Shown one piece after another: positions 34,098-44,249 of a stretch of 64,000 nt of DNA. Location: the NCBI RefSeq assembly GCF_017741935.1, contig NZ_JAGHMH010000020.1, forward strand, positions 1 to 64,000, given 5' to 3'. The notes under the pieces are model-generated. The model did not search any database. It worked only from the letters and a program-made list of their open reading frames with translations, and had not been told where the DNA came from. This DNA is from Rhizobium sp. 16-449-1b. GTDB taxonomy: Bacteria; Pseudomonadota; Alphaproteobacteria; Rhizobiales; Rhizobiaceae. The position numbers and the translations under genes were made by a program. Positions within the stretch are counted from its first letter, which is position 1, and every line of letters starts with the position of its first letter.

Positions 34098-35531
34098 TCA
34101 GGCCAGCGTGTAGCTGGTCTTGACGGATGTGTAGAATTCAGCGGCGTACGAGCCCTGCTCGCGCGGGCCGTAGGAAGAGCCCTTGCGGCCACCAAACGGA
34201 ACGTGGAAATCGACACCAGCCGTCGGCAGGTTGACCATCACCATGCCGGCCTCGGCGTTGCGCTTGAAGTGCGTCGCATGCTTGAGGCTGGTCGTCGCGA
34301 TGCCGGAGGACAGGCCGAACGGCGTGTCGTTGGCCGTCGCCAGCGCCTCTTCGTAATCCTTGACGCGGATGACAGAGACGACGGGTCCGAAGATCTCTTC
34401 GCGCGAGATGCGCATCTGGTTCGTGGCTTCGGTAAACAGCGTCGGCTGCAGGTAGAAGCCGGGCGTGTCGCGCTTCAGGAGCTCGCCGCCGAAGGCAAGC
34501 TTGGCGCCCTCCTTTTTGCCGATCTCGATGTAATCTGTGTCCGTCTTCAGCTGCTTCTCATCGACCACAGGACCGATATGGGTCCCGGATTTCATGGCGT
34601 TGTCGACGATAAGCGTCTCGAGCTTGGCCGTGAGCGCCGCTACGAACTTGTCGTGGATGCCTTCGGTGACGATCAGGCGCGAGGACGCGGTGCAGCGCTG
34701 GCCGGTCGAGAAGAAGCCGGAGTTTGCGGCGGCTTCGACGGCGACATTGAGGTCAGCATCGTCGAGAACGACCATCGGGTTCTTGCCGCCCATTTCCAGC
34801 TGGAACTTGCGGTTATGCTCGAGCGACGCGGCGGCGACGCGTTTTCCCGTGCCGGTGGAGCCGGTGAAGGTGATGCCGGCGACATCGGGGCTGTCGAGCA
34901 TGGCCTGGCCGACGACCGAGCCCTTGCCCATGACGAGGTTCAGGACGCCCTTCGGCAGGCCGGCGCGGTGGAGAATATCGACGATCGCCCAGGAGCAGGC
35001 CGGAACCAGCTCGGCCGGCTTGAAGACGATGGTGTTGCCGTAGCAGAGCGCCGGCGCGATCTTCCACGCCGGAATGGCGATCGGGAAGTTCCAGGGCGTG
35101 ATGATGCCGATAACGCCGAGCGGGTCACGGGTGATCTCGACGCCGATGTTCGGGCGCACAGACGGAATGGTTTCGCCGGCAAGGCGCAGGACTTCGCCTG
35201 CGAAGAATTCGAAGATCTGGCTGGCGCGGATGGTCTCGCCGATCGCTTCGGGAAGCGTCTTGCCCTCTTCGCGGGCAAGCAACGCACCGAGCTCGTCCTT
35301 GCGCGCCATGATCTCGTCGCCAGCCTTCTTCAGGATGACGTGGCGTTCCCAGATGCCGGAGCGCGACCAGGCCGGGAAAGCGGCCTTGGCGGCGGCAATC
35401 GCGTTCTTGGTGTCTTCGGCCGAACCATCGGCATAGAGGCCGACGACTTCGTTCGTATCCGACGGGTTGATGTTCTTGGTGGCGTCCGAGCCGATCCACT
35501 CGCCGGCGATCAGGTTCTGATAAATGGTCAT
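34098..35531 (-). CDS. Alpha-ketoglutaric semialdehyde dehydrogenase
   Basis: 477 aa, an aldehyde dehydrogenase. Motifs are TPWNFPIAIPAWKIAPALCYGN, the NAD site FTGSTGTGKRVAA, the general base in LEMGGKNPMVV and the catalytic Cys in STGQRCTASSRLIV. It closely fits 2,5-dioxopentanoate dehydrogenases, which turn the last pentonate-pathway intermediate into 2-oxoglutarate for the TCA cycle. Position between gguC and the pentonate dehydratase supports that substrate. The start has AGGAGG about 12 nt upstream. Confidence 0.85.
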   Translation of the reverse strand: MTIYQNLIAGEWIGSDATKNINPSDTNEVVGLYADGSAEDTKNAIAAAKAAFPAWSRSGIWERHVILKKAGDEIMARKDELGALLAREEGKTLPEAIGETIRASQIFEFFAGEVLRLAGETIPSVRPNIGVEITRDPLGVIGIITPWNFPIAIPAWKIAPALCYGNTIVFKPAELVPACSWAIVDILHRAGLPKGVLNLVMGKGSVVGQAMLDSPDVAGITFTGSTGTGKRVAAASLEHNRKFQLEMGGKNPMVVLDDADLNVAVEAAANSGFFSTGQRCTASSRLIVTEGIHDKFVAALTAKLETLIVDNAMKSGTHIGPVVDEKQLKTDTDYIEIGKKEGAKLAFGGELLKRDTPGFYLQPTLFTEATNQMRISREEIFGPVVSVIRVKDYEEALATANDTPFGLSSGIATTSLKHATHFKRNAEAGMVMVNLPTAGVDFHVPFGGRKGSSYGPREQGSYAAEFYTSVKTSYTLA

Positions 35532-35614
35532 GGGCCCTGCAAGCCTCCTTTACCGCTTATGAAAGACTGGCCCGACCGCGAATGCGCCGGGCCCTAGAAA
35601 CCAGAGCTGAGAAA

Positions 35615-36619
35615 TCAGAGCTGCTTGACGACGATCTCTTCTTCGGCGTCGATCTTCAGCGGGTTGCGCAGCGGCAGGCCGAACTCGGCGACCTCGATCT
35701 CGAACACGTCGCCCTCTTCCGTCTTGATGCCTTCAGCGAACGACAGCGTCGCCGTGCCGAACATGTGGACGTGGACGTCGCCGGGAACGCGGAACAGGCC
35801 GTACTTGAAGTGGTGGTATTCGAGGTTGGCGAATGTGTGCGACATGTTCGCCTCGCCCGACAGGAAGGGCTTTTCGAAGATGACCTTGTCGCCGCGCTTG
35901 ATGCGCGAGGTGCCGCGGATATCCTCAGGCGCCGCACCGATGCGGATCTCGGGGCCGAAGCTTGCCGGACGCAGCTTGGAGTGCGCGAGGTAGAGATAGT
36001 TCTGGCGCTCGGTGACGTGGTCGGAAAACTCGTTGGAGAGCGCGAAACCGATGCGAAACGGCGTGCCGTCCTCAGCGATCACGTAGATGCCGGCCATCTC
36101 GGGCTCTTCGCCGCCGTCGAGCGCAAACGATGGGGAGACGAGTGCGGCGCCAGGAGCGGCGGCGCCATAGCCGTTGCCCTTGTAGAACCACTCGGGCTGG
36201 ACGCCCTTTTCGCCGGCCTTCGGCTTGCCGTTCTCGAGGCCCATCTTGAACATCTTCATCGAGTCCGTCAGCGTTTCCTCAGCGGCCTCGGAGGTCTTCT
36301 TGTGCATGCTGTCACGCGTCGCGGCGGAGCCCAGATGCGTCAGACCCGTGCCCGTCAGATGCAGGTGCGCGGCGTCGGGATGCGTCATCGGGGGCAGGAA
36401 GCGACCTTCGACATAAGCCTTTTCCAGATCGACGGCGTCACCCAGGCCATGCGCCTCGATCACCGAAGCGAGCGACTTGCCGCCGTTTGCGGCTTCCATG
36501 GCGAGCGCATAGACGCTGCCGGCATTGTTGACGGCTTTCGCGGTACCGCCCGGCTCGCGCACGGCGACGACGATCTCTCCGTTCGAACCCTTGATCTGCG
36601 AAATAAGCACGGTCTTCAT
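35615..36619 (-). CDS. gguC: GguC, FAH-family 2-keto-3-deoxypentonate dehydratase-like
   Basis: 334 aa from ATG 36619; ATG 36631 would add MEKR. It belongs to the fumarylacetoacetate hydrolase family: PPMTHPDAAHLHLTGTGLTHLGS, EPEWFYKG-type and NEFSDHVTERQNYLYLAHSKLR blocks, with acidic metal ligands in GGEEPEMAGIYVI. Family relatives such as Caulobacter XylX dehydrate 2-keto-3-deoxypentonate to alpha-ketoglutaric semialdehyde, the step missing between its two neighbours here. The Agrobacterium gguC gene sits in the same position after gguAB. The catalytic role is inferred from context. Confidence 0.82.
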   Translation of the reverse strand: MKTVLISQIKGSNGEIVVAVREPGGTAKAVNNAGSVYALAMEAANGGKSLASVIEAHGLGDAVDLEKAYVEGRFLPPMTHPDAAHLHLTGTGLTHLGSAATRDSMHKKTSEAAEETLTDSMKMFKMGLENGKPKAGEKGVQPEWFYKGNGYGAAAPGAALVSPSFALDGGEEPEMAGIYVIAEDGTPFRIGFALSNEFSDHVTERQNYLYLAHSKLRPASFGPEIRIGAAPEDIRGTSRIKRGDKVIFEKPFLSGEANMSHTFANLEYHHFKYGLFRVPGDVHVHMFGTATLSFAEGIKTEEGDVFEIEVAEFGLPLRNPLKIDAEEEIVVKQL

Positions 36620-36654
36620 CCTTTTTTCCATTGCGCGGAATGTGCTCCGCCATT

Positions 36655-36674
36655 CCGGCTCCCGAGGGAGCCGG
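36655..36674 (-). other. Intercistronic hairpin between gguB and gguC
   Basis: Perfect 9-bp stem CCGGCTCCC / GGGAGCCGG with a 2-nt loop. No T tract follows on the minus strand, so it should not fully terminate; partial termination or protection of the upstream transporter mRNA from 3' decay is more likely. Confidence 0.6.
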
Positions 36675-36736
36675 ATTAAAAGTTCATGTCACTGCGAATT
36701 CAAGTCACTGCAAATAGGTGGGCAGCGCCGAAGCGC

Positions 36737-37945
36737 TTAGCCCTTGTTCTTGTTGTAGACGTCGAAGAAGACGGCTGCGAGCAGCACGAGACCCTTGACC
36801 ATCTGCTGGAAGTCGATGCCGAGACCGACGATCGACATGCCGTTGTTCATGACGCCCATGATGAACGCGCCGATGACCGCACCGGTGATCTTGCCAACGC
36901 CGCCGGATGCCGAAGCACCGCCGATGAAGCAGGCCGCGATGACGTCGAGCTCGAAGCCGACGCCGGCCTTCGGCGTCGCCGAGTTCAGGCGAAGCGCCAC
37001 GATCATGCCGGCGAGACCGGCGAGAACGCCCATGTTGACGAAGGTGAAGAAGCTCAGGCGCTCGGTATTGATACCAGAGAGCTTGGTGGCCTTTTCATTG
37101 CCGCCCATGGCGTAGATGCGGCGACCGATCGTCGTGCGGCGCGTGACGAAAGCATAGGCCGCGATCAGCACCAGCATGACGACAAGCACGTTCGGCAGAC
37201 CGCGATAGGTCGACAGCAGATAGCCAAGCGCCACGATCGCCAGCGAAACGATGACGTTCTGCGCGATGAAGAAGCCCATCGGCTCGACGTCGATGCCATG
37301 GCTTTCGTTCACCTTGCGGCGGCGCCATGCGAGGTAGAACAGGATGACCGGCAGGATGACGCTGAGCACCAGCGAGGTGATCTGCGTCGGTACGCCGAAG
37401 ATGTCGACCATGTCGCCGGGCAGGAAGCCGGTGGAGATGATCTGGAATTCCTTCGGGAACGGACCGATGTTCTTGCCGCCGAGAACCGTCAGCGTCAGGC
37501 CGCGGAACACCAGCATGCCGGCGAGCGTCACGATGAAGGACGGAATGCGGTGATAGGCGATGAAATAGCCCTGCGCCGCGCCGATGACGCCGCCGATCGC
37601 CAGACAAAGCAAGGCGGCGAGCCAGAAGTTCATGCCCCAGGAGACGGTGAAGATCGCCGCCAGCGCGCCGACGAAGGCGACGATGGAGCCGACCGAAAGG
37701 TCGATATGGCCGGCCACGATGACCAGCAGCATGCCGAGCGCCATGATGACGATGAACGAGTTCTGGAGAACGAGGTTGGTCAGGTTGACCGGCCTGAACA
37801 GGATGCCGCCGGTGTAGAACTGGAAGAACACCATGATCGCGACGAGCGCGATGAGCATGCCGTATTCACGAATGTTGCCGCGGATGTAATCGACGACGGA
37901 AACGACGTTGCTTTCCTCGTGGCTGGTCGGGTTGACAGGAGTCAT
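36737..37945 (-). CDS. gguB: Sugar ABC transporter permease GguB
   Basis: 402 aa with about ten membrane segments, of the RbsC/XylH permease family. Characteristic parts are [28 protein letters not shown] near residue 70, [45 protein letters not shown] and a final [25 protein letters not shown]. It forms the channel of the ChvE-GguAB importer for arabinose, galactose, glucose and xylose. Its ATG overlaps the gguA stop by 4 nt. Confidence 0.9.
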   Translation of the reverse strand: MTPVNPTSHEESNVVSVVDYIRGNIREYGMLIALVAIMVFFQFYTGGILFRPVNLTNLVLQNSFIVIMALGMLLVIVAGHIDLSVGSIVAFVGALAAIFTVSWGMNFWLAALLCLAIGGVIGAAQGYFIAYHRIPSFIVTLAGMLVFRGLTLTVLGGKNIGPFPKEFQIISTGFLPGDMVDIFGVPTQITSLVLSVILPVILFYLAWRRRKVNESHGIDVEPMGFFIAQNVIVSLAIVALGYLLSTYRGLPNVLVVMLVLIAAYAFVTRRTTIGRRIYAMGGNEKATKLSGINTERLSFFTFVNMGVLAGLAGMIVALRLNSATPKAGVGFELDVIAACFIGGASASGGVGKITGAVIGAFIMGVMNNGMSIVGLGIDFQQMVKGLVLLAAVFFDVYNKNKG

Positions 37946-39480
37946 TGTTTCTTCTCCCCAGAGCGCATGATGGCGCGCATGATGGTTTCTTGGCTCGCTT
38001 CGCCCTTCGGCAGTTCAGCGACGATGCGACCTTCGTTCATCACATAGATGCGGTCGCAGTTGCCAAGCAGTTCAGGCATTTCCGACGAGATCATCAGAAC
38101 GCCTTTTCCATCGGCAGCAAGCTGGTTGATGATAGTATAAATTTCGTATTTTGCACCCACGTCGATACCGCGGGTCGGCTCGTCGAGGATCAGCACGTCG
38201 GGATCGGAGAACAGCCACTTGGACAGAACCACCTTCTGCTGGTTCCCACCCGAGAGGTTGACCGTCTCCTGGTAGATGCCCGAGGAGCGGATGCGCAGCT
38301 TCGACCGATAGTCGGTCGCGACCCTGCTTTCCTTGATGCCGTCGATGACAGTGCTCTTCGAAATCCCCGCCAGATTGGCGAGCGACGTGTTGTGCATGAT
38401 GTTGTCGGCGAGCACGAGACCGAGATGCTTGCGATCTTCGGTCACGTAAGCGAGACCCGCATCGATCGCCTTGCGAACGGTGCTGGTGTCCACCTGCTTG
38501 CCGTCGACATAGACTTCGCCGGTGATCTTGTGGCCGTACGCCTTGCCGAACACGCTCATCGCGAACTCGGTACGGCCGGCACCCATCAGGCCGGCGATGC
38601 CGACCACCTCGCCCTTGCGGACGTTGATGTTGATGTCGTGCAGAACCTGGCGGTCGCGATGCTGCTGGTGAAACGCGTTCCAGTTCTTCACTTCGAAGAT
38701 GGTTTCGCCGATCGGCACCGAGCGTGGCGGATAACGGTCTTCGAGATCGCGACCCACCATGTTTCTGATGATGGTGTCCTCGCTGATCTCTTCCTTGTGA
38801 CAGTCCATCGTCTTGACGGTCATGCCGTCGCGCAGAACGGTGATCTGGTCGGCGACCTTGCGGATCTCGTTGAGCTTGTGCGAGATGATGATCGACGTGA
38901 TGCCCTGCTTGCGGAACTCCATCAGGAGGTTCAGCAGCGCATCGGAATCGCTTTCGTTGAGCGACGCGGTCGGTTCATCGAGAATGAGCAGCTTGACGCT
39001 CTTGGACAGAGCCTTGGCGATTTCGACGAGCTGCTGCTTGCCGACACCGATGTCGGTCACGAGCGTGTTCGGAGATTCGCGCAGGCCCACCTTGGCGAGC
39101 AGCTGCTTGGTGCGGTTGAAGGTGGTTTCCCAGCTGATGACGCCGCTCTTCGCATTCTCGTTGCCGAGGAAGATGTTTTCCCCGATCGAGAGCAGCGGTA
39201 CGAGCGCCAGTTCCTGGTGAATGATGACGATGCCGATTTCTTCGGAGTCCTTCAGGACTTTGAAATTGCGGACGTCGCCGTCGTAGAAGATCTCCCCATC
39301 ATAGGTGCCCGAGGGGTAGACACCGGAAAGAACCTTCATCAGGGTCGACTTGCCGGCCCCGTTTTCCCCCACAACTGCGTGTATCTCACCCTGGCGAACC
39401 TTGAGGTTCACATTCTCGAGCGCTTTTACGCCCGGGAACGTTTTGGTGATGTTCCGCATTTCGAGGAGTGTATTTTCCAT
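37942..39480 (-). CDS. gguA: Sugar ABC transporter ATPase GguA (two ATP-binding domains)
   Basis: 512 aa from ATG 39480; an upstream TTG at 39486 would add two residues. The first nucleotide-binding domain has Walker [13 protein letters not shown] and Walker [12 protein letters not shown]. The second has a degenerate P-loop ([16 protein letters not shown]), a signature [15 protein letters not shown] and Walker [14 protein letters not shown], as usual for sugar-type fused ATPases. It drives import through GguB. The xylose-type ATPase at 49453 has only one such domain. Confidence 0.92.
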   Translation of the reverse strand: MENTLLEMRNITKTFPGVKALENVNLKVRQGEIHAVVGENGAGKSTLMKVLSGVYPSGTYDGEIFYDGDVRNFKVLKDSEEIGIVIIHQELALVPLLSIGENIFLGNENAKSGVISWETTFNRTKQLLAKVGLRESPNTLVTDIGVGKQQLVEIAKALSKSVKLLILDEPTASLNESDSDALLNLLMEFRKQGITSIIISHKLNEIRKVADQITVLRDGMTVKTMDCHKEEISEDTIIRNMVGRDLEDRYPPRSVPIGETIFEVKNWNAFHQQHRDRQVLHDININVRKGEVVGIAGLMGAGRTEFAMSVFGKAYGHKITGEVYVDGKQVDTSTVRKAIDAGLAYVTEDRKHLGLVLADNIMHNTSLANLAGISKSTVIDGIKESRVATDYRSKLRIRSSGIYQETVNLSGGNQQKVVLSKWLFSDPDVLILDEPTRGIDVGAKYEIYTIINQLAADGKGVLMISSEMPELLGNCDRIYVMNEGRIVAELPKGEASQETIMRAIMRSGEKKQ

Positions 39481-39537
39481 GATCAAAATTCCAGCGCCGT
39501 GGCCGTAAGATCGGCCTGGCGTTCTAAAAATCGGAAA

Positions 39538-39569
39538 CCGGAACCCGCGCGCATGGGCGCGGATTCCGG
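39538..39569 (-). other. Intercistronic hairpin between chvE and gguA
   Basis: A 13-bp stem (CCGGAACCCGCGC with GCGCGGATTCCGG, one mismatch) encloses a 6-nt loop, 11 bp after the chvE stop. No T run follows in the transcription direction. Such hairpins after binding-protein genes usually keep the first cistron more abundant than the downstream ones. Confidence 0.65.
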
Positions 39570-39580
39570 CGTTCGTCAGA

Positions 39581-40645
39581 TTACTTCAGCTGGTCTTCTT
39601 TGTAGTAGCCGCTGTCGACGAGAACGGTCTTGTAGTTCTCCTTGGTGACGGCAACCGGCTTCAGCAGGTAGGACGGAACGACCTTTACGCCGTTGTCGTA
39701 GGTCTTGGTGTCGTTGACTTCAGGCTCCTTGCCGGACATGACGGCATCAACCATGGCAACGGTAACCTTCGCCAGTTCGCGGGTATCCTTGAAGATCGTG
39801 GAATACTGCTCGCCTGCGATGATCGACTTGACGGAAGGAACTTCCGAGTCCTGGCCGGAAACGACCGGGAGCGGCTGATCGCCAGAACCATAGCCTACGC
39901 CCTTGAGCGAGGAGATGATGCCGATGGACAGACCATCGTAAGGCGACAGAACGGCGTCAACCTTGGCGTCGGTGTAGTTAGCCGAGAGCAGGTTGTCCAT
40001 GCGAGCCTGGGCCGTTGCCGGGTCCCAACGCAGCGTGCCGACCTTGTCCATGCCGGTCTGGCCGGACTTTACGACGAGCTTGCCCGAGTCGATGTAAGGC
40101 TGCAGGACGGACATTGCGCCATCGTAGAAGAAGAAGGCGTTGTTGTCGTCAGGCGAACCACCGAAGAGCTCGATGTTGAACGGGCCCTTGCCATCCTTGA
40201 GGCCGAGCTTGTCGACGATCGTGCCGGCCTGAAGAACGCCGACCTGGAAGTTGTCGAAGGTTGCGTAGTAGCTGACGTTGGCCGAATCGCGGATCAGGCG
40301 GTCGTAAGCGATGACCTTGATACCGGCGTCAGCAGCCTTCTGCAGCACGTCCGACAGCGTGGTGCCGTCGATCGAAGCGATGACGAGAACCTTCGCGCCC
40401 TTCGTGACCATGTTCTCGATCTGAGACAGCTGGTTCGGAATGTCGTCGTCTGCGTACTGCAGGTCGGTCGTGTAACCGGCGTCCTGGAGCTGCTTGACGA
40501 TGTTGTTGCCGTCGTCGATCCAGCGAGCGGACGACTTGGTCGGCATGGCAATACCGACGAGACCCTTGTCAGCGGCAACAGCCGGCATAACGAACGAAGC
40601 AACGCCGAACGCGGCAGCTGCCATCAATGAGATAATGGATTTCAT
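39581..40645 (-). CDS. chvE: Periplasmic multiple-sugar-binding protein ChvE
   Basis: 354 aa. A signal peptide is clear ([18 protein letters not shown]). The mature protein is a type-1 periplasmic sugar-binding protein: [77 protein letters not shown] and [19 protein letters not shown]. ChvE delivers sugars to GguAB and, in Agrobacterium, also presents them to the VirA kinase; no vir genes are here. It is the first gene of the operon and divergent from gbpR. Confidence 0.93.
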   Translation of the reverse strand: MKSIISLMAAAAFGVASFVMPAVAADKGLVGIAMPTKSSARWIDDGNNIVKQLQDAGYTTDLQYADDDIPNQLSQIENMVTKGAKVLVIASIDGTTLSDVLQKAADAGIKVIAYDRLIRDSANVSYYATFDNFQVGVLQAGTIVDKLGLKDGKGPFNIELFGGSPDDNNAFFFYDGAMSVLQPYIDSGKLVVKSGQTGMDKVGTLRWDPATAQARMDNLLSANYTDAKVDAVLSPYDGLSIGIISSLKGVGYGSGDQPLPVVSGQDSEVPSVKSIIAGEQYSTIFKDTRELAKVTVAMVDAVMSGKEPEVNDTKTYDNGVKVVPSYLLKPVAVTKENYKTVLVDSGYYKEDQLK

Positions 40646-40871
40646 CTCTCTCTCCCTAAGTTAATAAATGCGCGGGCGACTCCTCGCCCACCCCGAACTG
40701 TGGCGGGTTTCGTATTGGATAATACTTCAATAGCGAGAAACGAAGTAGGTCTCCTCCACGCTCTCACACGTGTTGAGTGCCAACCAGCACACGGCGGCAA
40801 ACTGGTATGGATTCCTATAACTGTCAAATAGAATAAGTGGCAAAAGGCATAACAAATTTGGTATATCGTTA

Positions 40872-40886
40872 AAAAGTATTACTTTT
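40872..40886. promoter_or_regulatory. Palindrome in the chvE-gbpR intergenic region
   Basis: AAAAGTA (40872-40878), one T, then TACTTTT (40880-40886), ending 29 nt before the gbpR ATG. LysR regulators bind such interrupted palindromes to repress their own gene, so it is a candidate autoregulatory site. AT-rich arms make chance possible. Confidence 0.45.
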
Positions 40887-40914
40887 GATGGAGAGCAGTG
40901 GGGAGGCTGCAACC

Positions 40915-41919
40915 ATGTCGAGCAATTCAGGGCATGTGGCATTAGAGAACGTGGATATACAGACAGAGATTTTTGGGGATGACGGCCTTCTGCGGTCGGG
41001 ACTCAAGCTGAATCACCTGCGCATGATCGTCGCAATCGAAGATAGCGGCCAGATTTCGGCGGCCGCCGAAGCACTTAACATTTCACAGCCCGCCGCGTCG
41101 CGAATGCTGTCGGAAATGGAGACCATTGTTAAGACTCCGCTTTATGAGCGCGTTGCCCGTGGCGTGGTGCTCACCACCTTCGGCGAAGCACTCGCAAGGC
41201 GTGCGCGCAAGATCATGTTGGAACTCAGGGAGGCAAGCCGCGAGATCGCCGAGCTCAGATCCGGCAAGGGCGGATCGGTCTTCATTGGCGCGGTGACGGC
41301 GCCCGCCATGAGCCTCGTCGTCCCCGCCATCAAGCAGATCCGCACGGCGCTTCCCGGCATCGAGGTCAACATTCAGGTCGAGACCAGCAACGTGCTTGCA
41401 CGCGAACTGCTCGCCGCCCGCCACGACTTCGTCATCAGCCGCATCCCGGATGATCTCAACCCCCGACTTTTCGAGGTGCAGGAGATCGGCGTCGAGCGCG
41501 CCTGCCTGATCGTGCGCAGCGGACATCCCCTGTTACAGAAGGGCGTGGCCACCATGGCCGACCTGACGGACTATGACTGGGTGTTCCAGCCGCCCGGCAC
41601 ATTGCTCAGGCGCACGATCGAGGACATGTTCCTGTCGCGCGGCGTTGCCGTGCCAGAGAATATCGTCAACACCTCGTCGCTGCTGCTCACCTGCGCGATC
41701 ATCTGCCAGACCGACGCGATCGCCCCGATCGCCATCGACGTCGCCCACTTCCTGGCGGCGCAGCGCTCGCGCGCCTCCGATGTCCGTGTGCTGCCGATCG
41801 ATTTCGAGATCAACGTCCGGCCCTACAGCCTGATCACCGCAAGGGAACGCGCCCTGCCCCCGAGCGCGCGGCTGCTTTATGATCTGGTGTTGGCCGAAAG
41901 CCGGAAGGGCGGGACCTGA
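40915..41919 (+). CDS. gbpR: LysR-family regulator GbpR of the chvE operon
   Basis: 334 aa from ATG 40915, which has GGGGAGG 8 nt upstream; the frame runs on to 40885 without a better site. An unusually long ~40-residue extension (GHVALENVDIQTEIFGDDG) precedes the HTH (LNHLRMIVAIEDSGQISAAAEALNISQPAASRMLSE). The substrate domain follows (AVTAPAMSLVVPAIKQIRTALPGIEVNIQVET). GbpR in Agrobacterium is divergent from chvE and activates it in the presence of sugars; the same layout here supports the name. Confidence 0.85.
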   Translation: MSSNSGHVALENVDIQTEIFGDDGLLRSGLKLNHLRMIVAIEDSGQISAAAEALNISQPAASRMLSEMETIVKTPLYERVARGVVLTTFGEALARRARKIMLELREASREIAELRSGKGGSVFIGAVTAPAMSLVVPAIKQIRTALPGIEVNIQVETSNVLARELLAARHDFVISRIPDDLNPRLFEVQEIGVERACLIVRSGHPLLQKGVATMADLTDYDWVFQPPGTLLRRTIEDMFLSRGVAVPENIVNTSSLLLTCAIICQTDAIAPIAIDVAHFLAAQRSRASDVRVLPIDFEINVRPYSLITARERALPPSARLLYDLVLAESRKGGT

Positions 41920-41993
41920 ATGGTTGGATGGGGCCCCACAAGCCCCACGCCATCTTGGTCGCGTTCTATGCGCATTCGCGCAAGGGAGGCTCC

Positions 41994-42515
41994 ATGCTAT
42001 TCGGACAATCGCTGTTCCAGTCGGTGCTCGATCGACTGAAAGAAGAGGATGGCGAAGCTATTGAAGAGGCCGCTCCCGTCTCGCACCGCATGCCGGGCTT
42101 CACGACGGGCCTCGCCTTCGACGTGATGGAGGGTGTCTCGGCCCCTTCGGCGCGACCCGGCCAGGCCTATTTCGACAATCTGGAATTCGAAACGCTCCGC
42201 GAGACGGCCAACGACGCTCCGCTGCCCGAGCCCTCAATAGAGCCGGTGGCTGAGCCACTCCCCGAGATCGAGCCCGAACCGGTGATGCCGGAGCACCTCG
42301 CCCGCACAACAATGCCTGAAATCACCGCCGAACTGGCGATCTCGGCGAACGACACAGTCCAGAGCCTCAGCGACAAGCGACGCGGCTTCGCCAAGGCCAA
42401 TCATCCCGATCGCGTCCACCCGCTGTTTCGCGACAACGCCACCAAGCGCATGACGATCGCCAATCAGCTGATCGACGAGGCGATCCGTCGCAAGACGAGA
42501 AGCGCCAGACGCTGA
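41994..42515 (+). CDS. J-domain-like protein
   Basis: 173 aa from ATG 41994, supported by GGGAGG 4-5 nt upstream. The middle is rich in Pro and Glu (EPSIEPVAEPLPEIEPEPVMP). The last ~60 residues look like a DnaJ domain: helix KRRGFAKANHPDRVHP holds the HPD tripeptide that triggers Hsp70 ATPase, and RMTIANQLIDEAIRRK is the following helix. No Gly/Phe or zinc domains, so it is a specialised Hsp40-like co-chaperone. The target is unknown. Confidence 0.72.
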   Translation: MLFGQSLFQSVLDRLKEEDGEAIEEAAPVSHRMPGFTTGLAFDVMEGVSAPSARPGQAYFDNLEFETLRETANDAPLPEPSIEPVAEPLPEIEPEPVMPEHLARTTMPEITAELAISANDTVQSLSDKRRGFAKANHPDRVHPLFRDNATKRMTIANQLIDEAIRRKTRSARR

Positions 42516-42782
42516 TTACGCGTCGTTCTTGGGAGCGTCCTGCGTTTCCGCAGCCTCAGCCGTCTTGTCCTCGACAGCCGCTTTTTCCTCGGTAGGGTCT
42601 GCTGGCTTGTAGGACCAGAGCAGCACGTAGGCGGCATAAGCGCCGGCGCCAGCCGCCAGCACCGCCCAGAAGGGATCGCCCCACAAGGCCTCGATCCCGG
42701 TCCAGCCGAAGCAGACTGCGACGATGAGAACGCGCACCCACAGCGCGCGGTAGGCCGGATGGTTTGGATCGATCAGCTGCAT
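42516..42782 (-). CDS. Small membrane protein of unknown function
   Basis: 88 aa from ATG 42782. Two membrane segments are visible (VRVLIVAVCFGWTGIEALW and PFWAVLAAGAGAYAAYVLLW), followed by a charged tail (EEKAAVEDKTAEAAETQDAP). The longer frame to 42938 is not supported: GGGA lies 6 nt before the chosen ATG. It converges on the J-domain gene with no gap. Confidence 0.65.
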   Translation of the reverse strand: MQLIDPNHPAYRALWVRVLIVAVCFGWTGIEALWGDPFWAVLAAGAGAYAAYVLLWSYKPADPTEEKAAVEDKTAEAAETQDAPKNDA

Positions 42783-42949
42783 CTCATTCCCACATGTAAA
42801 ACTGTTACACGTCTTTAAGATGGTTTCTTGAAATGTGAAAGGCCCACGGCCTTGACGACGCGCGGATAAAATGGAATGAAAATTCCACAAAGAGATAAAT
42901 TCGGCCCATCCATTCCGCGAGAAGGAAGCCGAATTCAAGGGAGGTTTAT

Positions 42950-43942
42950 ATGACAGTCAGATTTGGTCTTCTCGGTGCCGGTCGTATCGGCAAGGTTCAC
43001 GCCAAGGCAGTCAGCGGCGATGCCAATGCAAGGCTCGTTGCGGTCGCCGACGCCTTTCCAGAGGCCGCCAACGCCATCGCATCCGCTTACGGCTGCGAAG
43101 TCCGCACCATCGAGGCGATCGAAGCCGCCAGCGACATCGACGCCGTCGTCATCTGCACGCCGACCGACACCCATGCCGACCTGATCGAGCGCTTCGCCCG
43201 CGCTGGCAAGGCGATCTTCTGCGAGAAACCCGTCGATCTCTCCGTCGAGCGCGTCAAGGCCTGCATCAAGGTCGTCGACGAGACCAAGGGCAAGCTGATG
43301 GTCGGCTTCAACCGCCGCTTCGACCCGCACTTCATGGCCGTGCGCCATGCCATCGACGACGGCCGCATCGGCGACGTCGAGATGGTGACGATCACTTCGC
43401 GCGATCCGGGCGCCCCGCCCGTCGACTACATCAAGCGCTCCGGCGGCATCTTCCGCGACATGACGATCCACGATTTCGACATGGCCCGCTTCCTGCTCGG
43501 CGAAGAGCCGGTCGCCGTCACAGCAACGGCCGCCGTCCTCGTCGACAAGGCGATCGGTGAGGCCGGTGACTACGACAGCGTCTCGGTCATCCTGCAGACC
43601 AAGTCGGGCAAGCAGGCGATCATCTCCAACTCGCGCCGCGCCACCTACGGCTACGACCAGCGCATCGAGGTTCACGGCTCCAAGGGCATGGTCTCGGCCG
43701 AAAACCAGCGCGCCGTCTCGATCGAAGTCGCCAATGGCGAAGGTTACACCCGCCCGCCGCTGCACGACTTCTTCATGACCCGCTACACCGAAGCCTATGC
43801 CAACGAGATCGCGAGCTTCATCGCCGCGATCGAAAAGGGCGCCAAGATCTCCCCCTCGGGCGCCGATGGCCTCGCGGCCCTCGTGCTCGCCGACGCGGCT
43901 GTCCAGTCCGTCAAGGAAGGCAAGCTCATCAAGATCGGCTGA
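42950..43942 (+). CDS. iolG: Inositol 2-dehydrogenase
   Basis: 330 aa, Gfo/Idh/MocA family. It oxidises myo-inositol to 2-keto-myo-inositol with NAD+. The Rossmann motif is FGLLGAGRIGKVHAKAV, the catalytic Lys is in FCEKPVDLS near residue 95, and GGIFRDMTIHDFDMARFLLGEEP is the substrate-binding block with the conserved Asp and His. AGGGAGGTTTAT precedes the ATG. The other iol genes are not in the window; rhizobial idhA/iolG is often separate from them. A terminator follows. Confidence 0.88.
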   Translation: MTVRFGLLGAGRIGKVHAKAVSGDANARLVAVADAFPEAANAIASAYGCEVRTIEAIEAASDIDAVVICTPTDTHADLIERFARAGKAIFCEKPVDLSVERVKACIKVVDETKGKLMVGFNRRFDPHFMAVRHAIDDGRIGDVEMVTITSRDPGAPPVDYIKRSGGIFRDMTIHDFDMARFLLGEEPVAVTATAAVLVDKAIGEAGDYDSVSVILQTKSGKQAIISNSRRATYGYDQRIEVHGSKGMVSAENQRAVSIEVANGEGYTRPPLHDFFMTRYTEAYANEIASFIAAIEKGAKISPSGADGLAALVLADAAVQSVKEGKLIKIG

Positions 43943-44249
43943 CGGTTTTCTCCCGACCGAAAGCCACATAGGAGATGGCCGGGGCGCGACCCGGCCATTT
44001 CTCGTTTTTGCCTCCGACGCGATCGCACTCACCGCCCCTTCCATCTGACGTTGCCTGTAACATTCGCCCGGTCCGATCACAAAACGCACCTTGGCGCGGC
44101 CCTCGCAAGTGCATTGTCTGCGTTTGCATATTAGCAAATTTTTCGCACGTCCGGCGCATGTTACAGCGCCTATAGTCTCTGATTAGCCATTGGTTTCCTT
44201 CAGTTTTCGGGCCATTCATGCGACCTCAGACGAACTGGGTGACCAATAG
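43943..44249. other. 307-bp gap after iolG
   Basis: It holds the iolG terminator (43975-44009) and the upstream region of the acyltransferase gene. No other gene was seen. Confidence 0.6.
43975..44009 (+). terminator. Rho-independent terminator of iolG
   Basis: ATGGCCGGG and CCCGGCCAT form a perfect 9-bp stem around a 6-nt loop, followed by TTCTCGTTTTT. It starts 33 bp after the iolG stop. Confidence 0.85.

Noticed and set aside
33189-35597. 802-aa plus-strand open frame opposite the dehydratase and semialdehyde dehydrogenase genes
   Set aside because: It spans two well-recognised genes and their gap in antisense, has no domain and no ribosome-binding site.
37945-39648. 567-aa plus-strand open frame opposite gguA
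   Set aside because: Antisense shadow of a clear two-domain ABC ATPase.
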